In this document: in pieces, positions 7,689 to 13,700 of the stretch
How positions within the stretch are numbered: position 1 is the first letter of the stretch
Layout: every line of letters begins with the position of its first letter
Source: JAYGED01 sp046582565
Lineage (GTDB): Bacteria; Pseudomonadota; Alphaproteobacteria; JAAXGF01
Assembly (NCBI GenBank): GCA_046582565.1
Contig: JAYGED010000132.1
Span: forward strand, 1 to 15,543
Direction of reading: 5' to 3'
Length of the DNA stretch: 15,543 nt
The notes under the pieces: model-generated
Databases searched by the model: none
The model's input: only the letters and a program-made list of their open reading frames with translations
What the model was told of the DNA's origin: nothing
Position numbers and translations under genes: made by a program

Positions 7689-7692
7689 GACA

Positions 7693-8577
7693 ATGGCGCT
7701 TCCCGCCTATGCGACGACCGGCCAGCGTGTCTGGCATTACACCTACCGGACCTTCTGTGGGCTGGTGCTGTTTTTCCTGGTTGCCCCCCTGATCGTCGTC
7801 ATCCCGCTGTCCTTCACCTCAAGCGCATTCCTGATCTTCACGCCGGAAATGCTGGCTTTTGACCCGGAAGGCTATTCTCTTCGCTGGTATCGCTTGCTGA
7901 TAGGCGATTGCTCGGACGCGCTGGTAACCACCGTATGCAGCGATAAATGGGTGGTCGGCGCCAAAAACAGCCTGTTTATCGCCGTCGTTGCCACCACGCT
8001 TGCGACCACGCTGGGCACGCTCGCTGCTCTGGGCTTGAGCCGGCCGGAGATGCCCTATCGGAAATTGATTATGGCGATCATGATTTCGCCCTTGATCGTG
8101 CCTCTGATCATTGTCGCCTCGGGCATGTTCCTGTTTTTTGCCAAGTTCAAGCTGGTCGCCACCTTCACCGGCCTGATCCTCGCCCATACGGCGCTCGGCC
8201 TGCCCTTCGTCGTTATCACCGTGACCGCGACCCTGGTCGGTTTCGATACCAGCCTGACCCGGGCCGCGGCCAGCCTTGGCTCGGGCCCGACGCGGGCCTT
8301 CTTCAAGGTGCAGATGCCGCTGATCCTGCCCGGCGTCATCTCCGGCGGCCTGTTCGCCTTTATCACCTCCTTCGACGAAGTGGTGGTGGTGCTGTTCATC
8401 GGCGGCCGCAATCAGATGACTCTGCCGCGACAAATGTGGTCCGGAATCCGTCAGGAAATCAGCCCGACCATCCTGTCGGCGGCCACGATATTGGTGCTGT
8501 TTGCCATCGTGCTGCTGGTCACCCTCGAGCTGCTACGCCGGCGTAGCGAACGCCTGCGCGGTCTAACGCCGGCATAA
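7693..8577 (+). CDS. ABC importer permease 2, polyamine (PotC) type
   Basis: A 294-residue inner-membrane permease. Hydrophobic segments lie near 20-42, 92-115, 124-150, 155-182, 213-236 and 258-282. The ATPase-docking EAA loop is at 190-213 (RAAASLGSGPTRAFFKVQMP then LILPG). The loop after the first membrane segment (about 43-90) contains two cysteines, C73 and C82, that could form a periplasmic disulfide. It begins 4 nt after the stop of permease 1, with which it should form the channel, and it is the last gene of the importer operon. Length and architecture are normal for PotC/YdcV-like subunits. Family firm; substrate by context only. Confidence 0.93.
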   Translation: MALPAYATTGQRVWHYTYRTFCGLVLFFLVAPLIVVIPLSFTSSAFLIFTPEMLAFDPEGYSLRWYRLLIGDCSDALVTTVCSDKWVVGAKNSLFIAVVATTLATTLGTLAALGLSRPEMPYRKLIMAIMISPLIVPLIIVASGMFLFFAKFKLVATFTGLILAHTALGLPFVVITVTATLVGFDTSLTRAAASLGSGPTRAFFKVQMPLILPGVISGGLFAFITSFDEVVVVLFIGGRNQMTLPRQMWSGIRQEISPTILSAATILVLFAIVLLVTLELLRRRSERLRGLTPA

Positions 8578-8586
8578 CGAGCCGGC
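8568..8586 (+). terminator. Possible weak hairpin at the end of the importer operon
   Basis: GCCGGC (8568-8573), 7-nt loop, GCCGGC (8581-8586), straddling the permease 2 stop. There is no T-run, and each arm is itself palindromic, so the structure is weak evidence for termination. Confidence 0.25.
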
Positions 8587-8589
8587 TGA

Positions 8590-8621
8590 TTGCAAATAAG
8601 GCTTTGTAAACCTATGTTCAC
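8590..8621 (+). promoter_or_regulatory. Candidate promoter with overlapping dyad ahead of the PadR-like gene
   Basis: TTGCAA (8590-8595) and TATGTT (8613-8618) are -35/-10-like with an exact 17-bp spacer. An imperfect dyad, GTAAAC (8606-8611), CTAT, GTTCAC (8616-8621), with 5 of 6 positions complementary, overlaps the -10 box. This would suit autoregulation by the PadR-like product encoded 58 nt downstream. Confidence 0.45.
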
Positions 8622-8678
8622 TATGGTCTGCTTGTTGAGATAGAGTGAAGCCGCGCAAGGGTTTAAGGATTGGCCCAG

Positions 8679-9203
8679 ATGTTCCGCGATAAATCATTGA
8701 TGCCGAAGGAGGCGATACGCCTGTCGGCGCTCGGGCTGTTGAGCCAGGGCTCGAAGAGCTATGCCGCTCTGGCCAACGAAGTGCGCCATTTCACCACCCG
8801 TTTCTGGGGACCTACACTCGATGTCATGGCCTCGTCAATCGAGCTTATGCGTCTTGAAGGCCTGATCGAAGATGATGAGGAGGAAAGCCTGCGCCTGACG
8901 GACGCGGGCCGGGTTGAACTCAACGAACTGCTCAGCGCCACCGTGCGGGCCGAGGCGAGCGATTTCAGCAAGCTGGCTATCGCCTTGAAGCTGCGGTTTA
9001 TGCATCTGCTATCGATCGATGAGCAACGGGATCAGGCCGAGTCTCTCATCGAGATGCGCCAATCCGAGGCCGCCAGGTTGATTGACCTGCGCGCCGCCCA
9101 TGCGGAAGAAGGCGGTCATTTCCTGCGCTGGCTCGACCGTGAGATCGACCGCACCCAGGACGACCTCGCCTGGCTCGAGGAACTCCGCGACAGTCTGGTC
9201 TAA
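8679..9203 (+). CDS. PadR-like winged-helix transcriptional regulator
   Basis: A 174-residue soluble protein. Residues about 10-90 form a winged-helix domain of PadR type: an SALGLLSQGSKSYAALANEV opening helix pair, a recognition region ending near FWGPTLDVM, then LRLTDAGRVELNELL (71-85) as wing and last helix. The C-terminal half (95-174) is helical, charged and likely the coiled dimerisation and effector part. The ATG at 8679 was chosen because AAGGA (8665-8669) lies 9 nt ahead. It follows the importer operon on the same strand, with a promoter and dyad of its own, and converges tail-to-tail with the diiron-protein gene, stops 12 nt apart. PadR proteins usually repress neighbouring genes until an effector binds. 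Inference: the local sensor of the imported amine or an intermediate. GntR- or MarR-like alternatives fit less well. Confidence 0.75.
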   Translation: MFRDKSLMPKEAIRLSALGLLSQGSKSYAALANEVRHFTTRFWGPTLDVMASSIELMRLEGLIEDDEEESLRLTDAGRVELNELLSATVRAEASDFSKLAIALKLRFMHLLSIDEQRDQAESLIEMRQSEAARLIDLRAAHAEEGGHFLRWLDREIDRTQDDLAWLEELRDSLV

Positions 9204-9215
9204 TCTAAGCCCCTC

Positions 9216-9923
9216 TCAATCGAGATTAAGCCTCGGCGCGGTTTTGCCCTCGCCCTTGTCATAGACCGCCGAATACATATTCCACCACATGTTCCGCCCT
9301 TCCAGGGAGGCCAGGCGGATGCGCTGTCTGTGGGCGTCGTCCTTGGCATATTCCCGGGCCGCGTCCCAGCCGGTCTGGGCATGGGCCTCGTCGGCGCCGA
9401 CATGGACATAGAAGTAAAAGGCGTCGCCGTGTGAATAGTCGTAATGATCGACCAGGCCCTGGCTGACCCCATCGCAGAATTCCGTGAACATGTCCTCGAT
9501 ACCGAGGGAGACATAGCTCAACGCTTCCAGCCAGCCGCCTTCAGCGGCAAAAACGGAAACCGTGTCGGGATAGAGCTTGGTCTCGGCCATGATTGGCCGG
9601 GCGTCAATATTCTCCTCGCTGAAACCGGCCGCCGCACCGGCTTTAATCGCCAGCTCCCAGTGAGACGGCTCGGCAACCGTTCCGCATAGTTCGCCGAACA
9701 GGTTGGCCGCCAGCTCTTTTTTGATATGCCTGGGGACCTGGGGAATGATCGTCGAGAGAGACGATATGCCGTCGAGAACGGCGTATTTCAATTGCGCGCA
9801 AAGCTCGGCGATGGTCTCGCGTTGCAGGCTGCCCGCAACCAGTTCCTTATACAGCGGGTGATTGCTCACCGATTGGCTTTGGATTTCGTCGCGTAACTCG
9901 TCCCAAAATACATCCGCGTTCAT
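9216..9923 (-). CDS. Heme-oxygenase-fold putative diiron oxygenase (HDO; TenA/PqqC superfamily)
   Basis: A 235-residue all-helical protein of the iron-containing redox enzyme group. All six expected metal ligands are visible: E78 in LFGEL, H88 in EPSHWEL, E143 in LGIEDMF, then H174, D178 and H181 in the helix FYVHVGADEAH. This is the pattern of CADD-, UndA- and BesC-like diiron enzymes rather than of TenA or PqqC, which lack it. Known HDOs use O2 to cleave or decarboxylate amino acids and fatty acids or to N-oxygenate amines. GAGGGG (complement of 9930-9935) lies 6 nt before the ATG. It is divergent from aminotransferase 2 across a 90-nt shared promoter region and convergent with the PadR-like gene. 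Inference: it oxidises or fragments an amine intermediate. The exact reaction is unknown. Confidence 0.85.
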   Translation of the reverse strand: MNADVFWDELRDEIQSQSVSNHPLYKELVAGSLQRETIAELCAQLKYAVLDGISSLSTIIPQVPRHIKKELAANLFGELCGTVAEPSHWELAIKAGAAAGFSEENIDARPIMAETKLYPDTVSVFAAEGGWLEALSYVSLGIEDMFTEFCDGVSQGLVDHYDYSHGDAFYFYVHVGADEAHAQTGWDAAREYAKDDAHRQRIRLASLEGRNMWWNMYSAVYDKGEGKTAPRLNLD

Positions 9924-9962
9924 GGTGATCCCCTCAATAAGAATTGCAGCGCTCCAATTTTA

Positions 9963-9976
9963 CCGTCAACATGGCG
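9963..9976. promoter_or_regulatory. Shared 14-bp motif, copy 1, in the HDO / aminotransferase 2 divergent promoter region
   Basis: CCGTCAACATGGCG here is repeated exactly at 12423-12436, in the only other divergent intergenic region of the cluster. On the minus strand it contains TTGACG, a fair -35 box placed correctly for the HDO gene (start 9923). It lies 37 nt ahead of the aminotransferase 2 ATG. Confidence 0.55.
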
Positions 9977-10013
9977 CCAGACAACCGGTCAATTTTGATA
10001 CCAGGAGGATAGC

Positions 10014-11420
10014 ATGGAGCAGACAAATTTCACGGCCTATGACACCGAGGATATCCGGAACAAAGACCGGGATCACTTCATTCATCCCTGGACCGATTTT
10101 TCCACCTTCCACAAGGAGGGCTCAGACGTCATAGCCGAGGGCGAAGGCGTCTATGTCTACAACTCGGACGGCGACCGCTTTATTGACGGCATCGGCGGCT
10201 TATGGTGCGTCAACATCGGCTATGGCCGCGATGAAATGGCCCAGGCCATGGCCGATCAGGCGCGCAAGATTTGCTATTATTCGCCGTTCGGCCATCAGAC
10301 CACCCCGCCCGCCGCCGAACTTGCCTACAAGCTCGCCGAGCTGGCGCCGGCCAACATCAACCATATTTTCTACGGCACCGGCGGTTCCATGTCGAACGAC
10401 ACGGCGATTCGCGTGATCCATTATTATTTCAACCGTCTCGGCAAGACCTCCAAGAAGAAGATCATCTCGCGCATCGACGGCTATCACGGCTCGACCTATC
10501 TGGCGATGACCCTGACCGGGGTCGATTTCGACCATCAGGGCTTTGATCTGGCGCCCGGTCTCGTCGAGCGGGTCTCGTCGCCCTATGTCTATCGCCGCCC
10601 CGACGGCATGACCGTCGAGGAATATTGCGATCACCTGGTCCAGGAGCTTGAGGACAAAATCAACGAGCTCGGCGCCGACAACGTCGCGGCCTTCATCGCC
10701 GAACCGATTATGGGCGCGGGCGGGGTAATCGTGCCGCCGCAGGGCTACCATGCGCGCACCGCCGCGGTCTGCCGCAAATACGAGGTGCTCTATATCTCCG
10801 ACGAAGTGGTCACCGGCTTCGGCCGGCTTGGCCATTTCTTCGCCTCCGAGCCGGTGTTCGATTTGACCCCGGACATCATCGTCTCCGCCAAGGGCATCTC
10901 ATCGGGCTATCTGCCTTTGTCGGCGACCTTGTTCTCGGATGAAATCTACGATGTCATCAGCGTGCCGCAATCCGAGGGTGGTTTGTTCACCCATGGCTTC
11001 ACCTATTCGGGGCACCCGATCATCTGCGCCACCGGCCTCAAGAACATCGAGATCATGGAGCGCGAGAAGATTTGCGAGCATGTACAGGAAACCGGGCCCT
11101 ATTTTGAAAGCCAGCTCGATACGCTTCGCGATCTTGCCATCGTCGGCGATGTGCGCGGCAAATGCTTCATGATGTGTGTCGAAAATGTCGCGAATAAGGA
11201 GACCAAGGAACTGTTCGGCGGCGATGTCGCCATCGGTAACCGTATTGCCAAACACGCCCAGGCACGCGGGCTCATCGTGCGCCCGATCGGCCATCTCAAC
11301 GTCATGTCGCCGCCCTTGATCCTGACCCGTGGGCAGATCGACAGCCTGGTCGGTATCCTGCGCGAATCCATCGAGGCGACCCAGGACGACCTGGTGCGCG
11401 AGGGTGTCTGGAAGGGCTGA
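10014..11420 (+). CDS. Class III (omega-amine:pyruvate type) aminotransferase 2
   Basis: A 468-residue PLP enzyme, a paralogue of the one at 2476-3867. Features: GLWCVNIGYG (62-71), YHG (157-159), D263 in SDEVVTGFGRLG contacting the PLP nitrogen, and Schiff-base lysine K293 in SAKGISSGYLP. In the phosphate-binding loop the usual SGSEAN is GGSMSN (123-128), with Met in place of Glu, unlike aminotransferase 1; this may alter cofactor or substrate handling. A perfect AGGAGG (10003-10008) sits 5 nt before the ATG. It is divergent from the HDO gene and convergent with the PhyH-type gene. Two class III enzymes in one cluster would suit a substrate with two amino groups, or successive intermediates. 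Putrescine, spermidine, taurine or beta-alanine activity are all possible. Family firm, substrate not known. Confidence 0.93.
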   Translation: MEQTNFTAYDTEDIRNKDRDHFIHPWTDFSTFHKEGSDVIAEGEGVYVYNSDGDRFIDGIGGLWCVNIGYGRDEMAQAMADQARKICYYSPFGHQTTPPAAELAYKLAELAPANINHIFYGTGGSMSNDTAIRVIHYYFNRLGKTSKKKIISRIDGYHGSTYLAMTLTGVDFDHQGFDLAPGLVERVSSPYVYRRPDGMTVEEYCDHLVQELEDKINELGADNVAAFIAEPIMGAGGVIVPPQGYHARTAAVCRKYEVLYISDEVVTGFGRLGHFFASEPVFDLTPDIIVSAKGISSGYLPLSATLFSDEIYDVISVPQSEGGLFTHGFTYSGHPIICATGLKNIEIMEREKICEHVQETGPYFESQLDTLRDLAIVGDVRGKCFMMCVENVANKETKELFGGDVAIGNRIAKHAQARGLIVRPIGHLNVMSPPLILTRGQIDSLVGILRESIEATQDDLVREGVWKG

Positions 11421-11433
11421 GAAAGAAGGGCTT

Positions 11434-11454
11434 TCAGCGGTCAGCGATCAGCTT
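11434..11454 (+). repeat. Three tandem TCAGC-type heptamers
   Basis: TCAGCGG, TCAGCGA and TCAGCTT follow one another head-to-tail at 11434-11454, in the gap between converging genes. On the other strand TCAGCCT and TCAGCCA recur (complement of 11470-11483). This looks like a degenerate dispersed TCAGC repeat of the sort scattered in intergenic DNA of many genomes. Confidence 0.5.
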
Positions 11455-11468
11455 AGTAAGCACTTCTT

Positions 11469-11496
11469 GGCTGAAGGCTGACAGCCACCTTCAGCC
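11469..11496. terminator. Possible bidirectional terminator between aminotransferase 2 and PhyH-type genes
   Basis: A perfect 9-bp stem: GGCTGAAGG (11469-11477), 10-nt loop, CCTTCAGCC (11488-11496). It overlaps the stop codon of the minus-strand gene (11491-11493) and lies 48 nt after the plus-strand stop. No T-run follows on either side, so termination would be imperfect. Confidence 0.4.
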
Positions 11497-12363
11497 GGCG
11501 GCGCTTTCCTGGCCCTGAACGGAGAAGAATGAGTCGTCGCTATAGTTCGGCGGCAGCTCGATGATGTCGGAGATAAGCCTGGCCGTCGGGCTGGGCTTGC
11601 CGCGCACGACCTCGCCGCAATAGGAACTGCCCACCTTGGGTGGGGTCAAGGGATAGGCGTCCGCCGCCGTGTAATCGGTGATCAGCAGGCGACGCGGCTT
11701 GTCTGATTTGTTGGCCGGGCCGCCGTGAATCGCCCAGGTATGCATCAAGATAACATCGCCGACCTTGCCGGTAGCCGGCGCCGCGCGGGTGTCGATGTCG
11801 GGGATCTGCGCCGGCAATATCTCGCCGACAAAACGTCCATCCCGGTAATGGCTGAAATGCTCGCCCCTGTGCGAGCCGGGCAACACATAGGTGCAACCGT
11901 TCTCTTCGCTCACATCGTCGAGCATGAGCAGGCAGACAATCACGTCGTCGTTGGTATGGGGATCGAAGGGATGGTCCTGATGATAGCCCACATGGGTGTC
12001 CATGCCCGGCAGTTTGATGTTGAGCTTGGCATGGTGATATTTCACATCAGGCCCGATCAGATCGCTGACCATATCGACCAGCGCCGCATTGCGCATGACG
12101 TCGAGGAAGGCCTGCGATATGTCGCAGGGATTGCTGACCCGCCGGAGCCTGGGCGATAGAGCGCTATGGCCCGGTTCCAGATCGAAGCGGGCCTTGCCGT
12201 CGGCGGTCTCGCCGTAATTGGAATGTTGCTGGCGGCTCTCCTCGACCCAGCGGTCGACCTGGGCGCCTAATGCGGTGGTCTGTTCGGCCGAGGCGCCGCT
12301 CGGGGCGACCAGAAAACCCTGTGCCCAGAACTGCTCTTTTTGCTCAAGCGACAATATGGCCAT
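11491..12363 (-). CDS. Phytanoyl-CoA dioxygenase (PhyH) family Fe(II)/2-oxoglutarate oxygenase
   Basis: A 290-residue cytoplasmic non-heme iron hydroxylase. The double-stranded beta-helix facial triad is clear: H128 and D130 in YHQDHPF and H213 in TWAIHGG, with R224 or R225 in KPRRLLIT to bind 2-oxoglutarate. The strand segment GCTYVLPGSHRGEH (156-169) is typical of the family. A GGAG lies about 7 nt before the ATG. It is divergent from the Rid-like gene across a 98-nt region carrying the shared 14-bp motif, and convergent with aminotransferase 2. PhyH enzymes hydroxylate a wide range of small molecules, including amino-acid and phosphonate compounds. Inference: a hydroxylation step in catabolism of the imported amine. 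I see no specific signature of ectoine hydroxylase (EctD) or of the phosphonate enzyme PhnY. Confidence 0.9.
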   Translation of the reverse strand: MAILSLEQKEQFWAQGFLVAPSGASAEQTTALGAQVDRWVEESRQQHSNYGETADGKARFDLEPGHSALSPRLRRVSNPCDISQAFLDVMRNAALVDMVSDLIGPDVKYHHAKLNIKLPGMDTHVGYHQDHPFDPHTNDDVIVCLLMLDDVSEENGCTYVLPGSHRGEHFSHYRDGRFVGEILPAQIPDIDTRAAPATGKVGDVILMHTWAIHGGPANKSDKPRRLLITDYTAADAYPLTPPKVGSSYCGEVVRGKPSPTARLISDIIELPPNYSDDSFFSVQGQESAAG

Positions 12364-12422
12364 GACATTCTCCGATTAATACTGCCCGTTTCACAATAAT
12401 ACTTTGTCCCTGCGTGACTTTG

Positions 12423-12436
12423 CCGTCAACATGGCG
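12423..12436. promoter_or_regulatory. Shared 14-bp motif, copy 2, in the PhyH / Rid-like divergent promoter region
   Basis: An exact copy of CCGTCAACATGGCG at 9963-9976, in the same orientation relative to its flanking divergent genes. Both copies are preceded by TTT plus one purine-like variable base (TA or TG). It lies 25 nt ahead of the Rid-like ATG and 59 nt upstream of the PhyH start. Confidence 0.55.
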
Positions 12437-12461
12437 GCCTATTCAAGCAGGAAATTAAAAT

Positions 12462-12875
12462 ATGGCTCATCAAAGGTTCCGCAAGTTCAACACCAAGGCG
12501 ATGTATCCGGAGCAGTCTCTGGACAACGATCTCTGCATGGTGGTGCGCGCCGGCAATCACGTTTTCATGCGCGGCCAGACAGGCTTCACCCTGGACGGCG
12601 ATTTCGTCGGTGTCGGCGACGCCGGCGCTCAGGCCGACAATGCCATGAAATGCGTCAAGCAGCTGCTTGAGGAGGCCGGAGCCAAGCTCGAGCATATTTG
12701 CAAGATCACCATCTATCTACTTGATCCGCGATATCGCGATGAAGTCTATCAGGTTATCGGTAAGCATCTTGCGGGCATTCATCCCTGTTCCACGGGCCTT
12801 GTGGTGCAGGCCTTTGCGCGCCCGGAAATGCTCATGGAAATCGATGTCGACGCGGTTATTCCCGACGGGGAATAA
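12462..12875 (+). CDS. Rid (YjgF/YER057c) family protein lacking the catalytic arginine
   Basis: A 137-residue chorismate-mutase-like fold protein of the Rid family, expected to form a trimer in the cytoplasm. RidA hydrolyses reactive enamines and imines released by PLP enzymes. Family features: VFMRGQTGFTLDG (34-46), QADNAMKCVKQLLEEAGAKL (57-76), KITIYLLD (81-88) and a C-terminal MEIDVDAVIP (125-134). At the place of the RidA arginine (PARS context, R105 in E. coli), this protein reads HPCSTGL (107-113), so it belongs to a Rid subgroup whose imine deaminase activity is doubtful. AGGAA lies about 9 nt before the ATG. It is the first gene of a plus-strand pair with the DUF1028 gene. Two aminotransferases nearby fit a role in handling imine or enamine intermediates, but this is inference. 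Confidence 0.88.
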   Translation: MAHQRFRKFNTKAMYPEQSLDNDLCMVVRAGNHVFMRGQTGFTLDGDFVGVGDAGAQADNAMKCVKQLLEEAGAKLEHICKITIYLLDPRYRDEVYQVIGKHLAGIHPCSTGLVVQAFARPEMLMEIDVDAVIPDGE

Positions 12876-12882
12876 TGTTTTC

Positions 12883-12997
12883 TAACCACTGAGACACAGA
12901 GGCACAGAGAAGAAAGAAAAAGGAAACCTTCTTGGCGCTTCGCGCCGAAATTTTTCTTCCTTGCTAACTTCTTTGTGCCTCTGTGTCTCTGTGGTTA
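12883..12997. repeat. 115-nt nested palindromic repeat between the Rid-like and DUF1028 genes
   Basis: Outer arms of 30 nt (12883-12912 and 12968-12997) are complementary with two mismatches and read TAACCACTGAGACACAGAGG... on the left. Inside are an 8-bp stem AAGAAAAA / TTTTTCTT (12914-12921 and 12951-12958) and a core hairpin GGCGC-TTC-GCGCC (12934-12946). The ACCACAGAGACACAGAGGCACAGAG-type arm is a familiar dispersed intergenic repeat in many unrelated bacteria. No target duplication is visible. It nearly fills the 141-nt intergenic gap and may affect expression of the downstream gene. Confidence 0.85.
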
Positions 12998-13016
12998 AAC
13001 TAAATGGAGGACTGCC

Positions 13017-13694
13017 ATGACCTTTTCCATATCCGCACGATGTGCGCGCAGCGGTATGTTCGGCATTGCCGTGAGTTCTTCGAGTATTTGTGTGGCGTCC
13101 CGGTGTGGCGTTTGGGCGCGGGCCGGGGCCGGGGTGGTGGCGACGCAGAATGTTACCGATCCCAGGCTTGGCGCCATCGGTCTCGATTTGCTGGCAAGTG
13201 GCCATAGCGCGCAATCGGCGATTGCCCAGATGGCGGCATCCAACGCCCACCCCGAATACCGCCAGATTGCAGCGGTCGATCAGGACGGCGGCACGGGCCA
13301 TTATTCGGGCGCCAAAACGCTTGGTCTAAACAGGGTTGTGGAGGGCTGCGGCTGCGTCGCCGCCGGTAATATCCTGTCCGCCGAGGAGGTTCCGGCGATG
13401 ATGGTTGAAGCCTTTGAGGCGGCCCCCGACAGTCATCTCGCCGAGCGGTTGCTGGCGGGCCTGGAAGCGGGCCTTGCCGCCGGCGGCGAAGAAGGCGACG
13501 TGCGCTCGGCCGGGCTCTATGTGGTCCATCGCCATGTCTTCCCCATCGTCGATCTTCGGGTCGACTGGCATGCAGCGCCGATCGGTGAGCTGCGCCGTGT
13601 CTGGCAACTCTACGAGCCGGAGATGAACGCCTACATCACCCGCGCCGTCGATCCCGACAAGGCGCCGAGCTACGGCGTGCCCGGCGATATGTAA
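13017..13694 (+). CDS. DUF1028 family protein, putative Ntn-hydrolase fold
   Basis: A 225-residue protein matching the DUF1028 pattern along its length: MTFSISARCARSGMFGIAVS (1-20), VATQNVTDPRLGAIGLDLL (41-59), GHSA, YRQIAAVD (81-88), AGN (116-118), LAERLLAGLEAG (141-152), VDLRVDWH (178-185) and PSYGVPGD (217-224). To my recollection DUF1028 is placed with N-terminal-nucleophile hydrolases; Thr2, exposed once Met1 is removed, would be the nucleophile. No biochemical role is established that I know of. TGGAGG (13005-13010) sits 6 nt before the ATG. It follows the Rid-like gene on the same strand, separated by the palindromic repeat, and converges with the DapB-like gene, stops 6 nt apart. Inference: hydrolysis of an amide such as an acylated or glutamylated amine intermediate. 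Confidence 0.88.
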   Translation: MTFSISARCARSGMFGIAVSSSSICVASRCGVWARAGAGVVATQNVTDPRLGAIGLDLLASGHSAQSAIAQMAASNAHPEYRQIAAVDQDGGTGHYSGAKTLGLNRVVEGCGCVAAGNILSAEEVPAMMVEAFEAAPDSHLAERLLAGLEAGLAAGGEEGDVRSAGLYVVHRHVFPIVDLRVDWHAAPIGELRRVWQLYEPEMNAYITRAVDPDKAPSYGVPGDM

Positions 13695-13700
13695 CGACGG

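Noticed and set aside
12883..12997. Palindromic repeat as a CRISPR or IS end
   Set aside because: Only one pair of inverted arms, no spacer series, no transposase and no visible target duplication.
12882..13301. Open frame of 139 codons on the minus strand
   Set aside because: It runs through the palindromic repeat and the antisense of the DUF1028 gene. The sequence is compositional noise.
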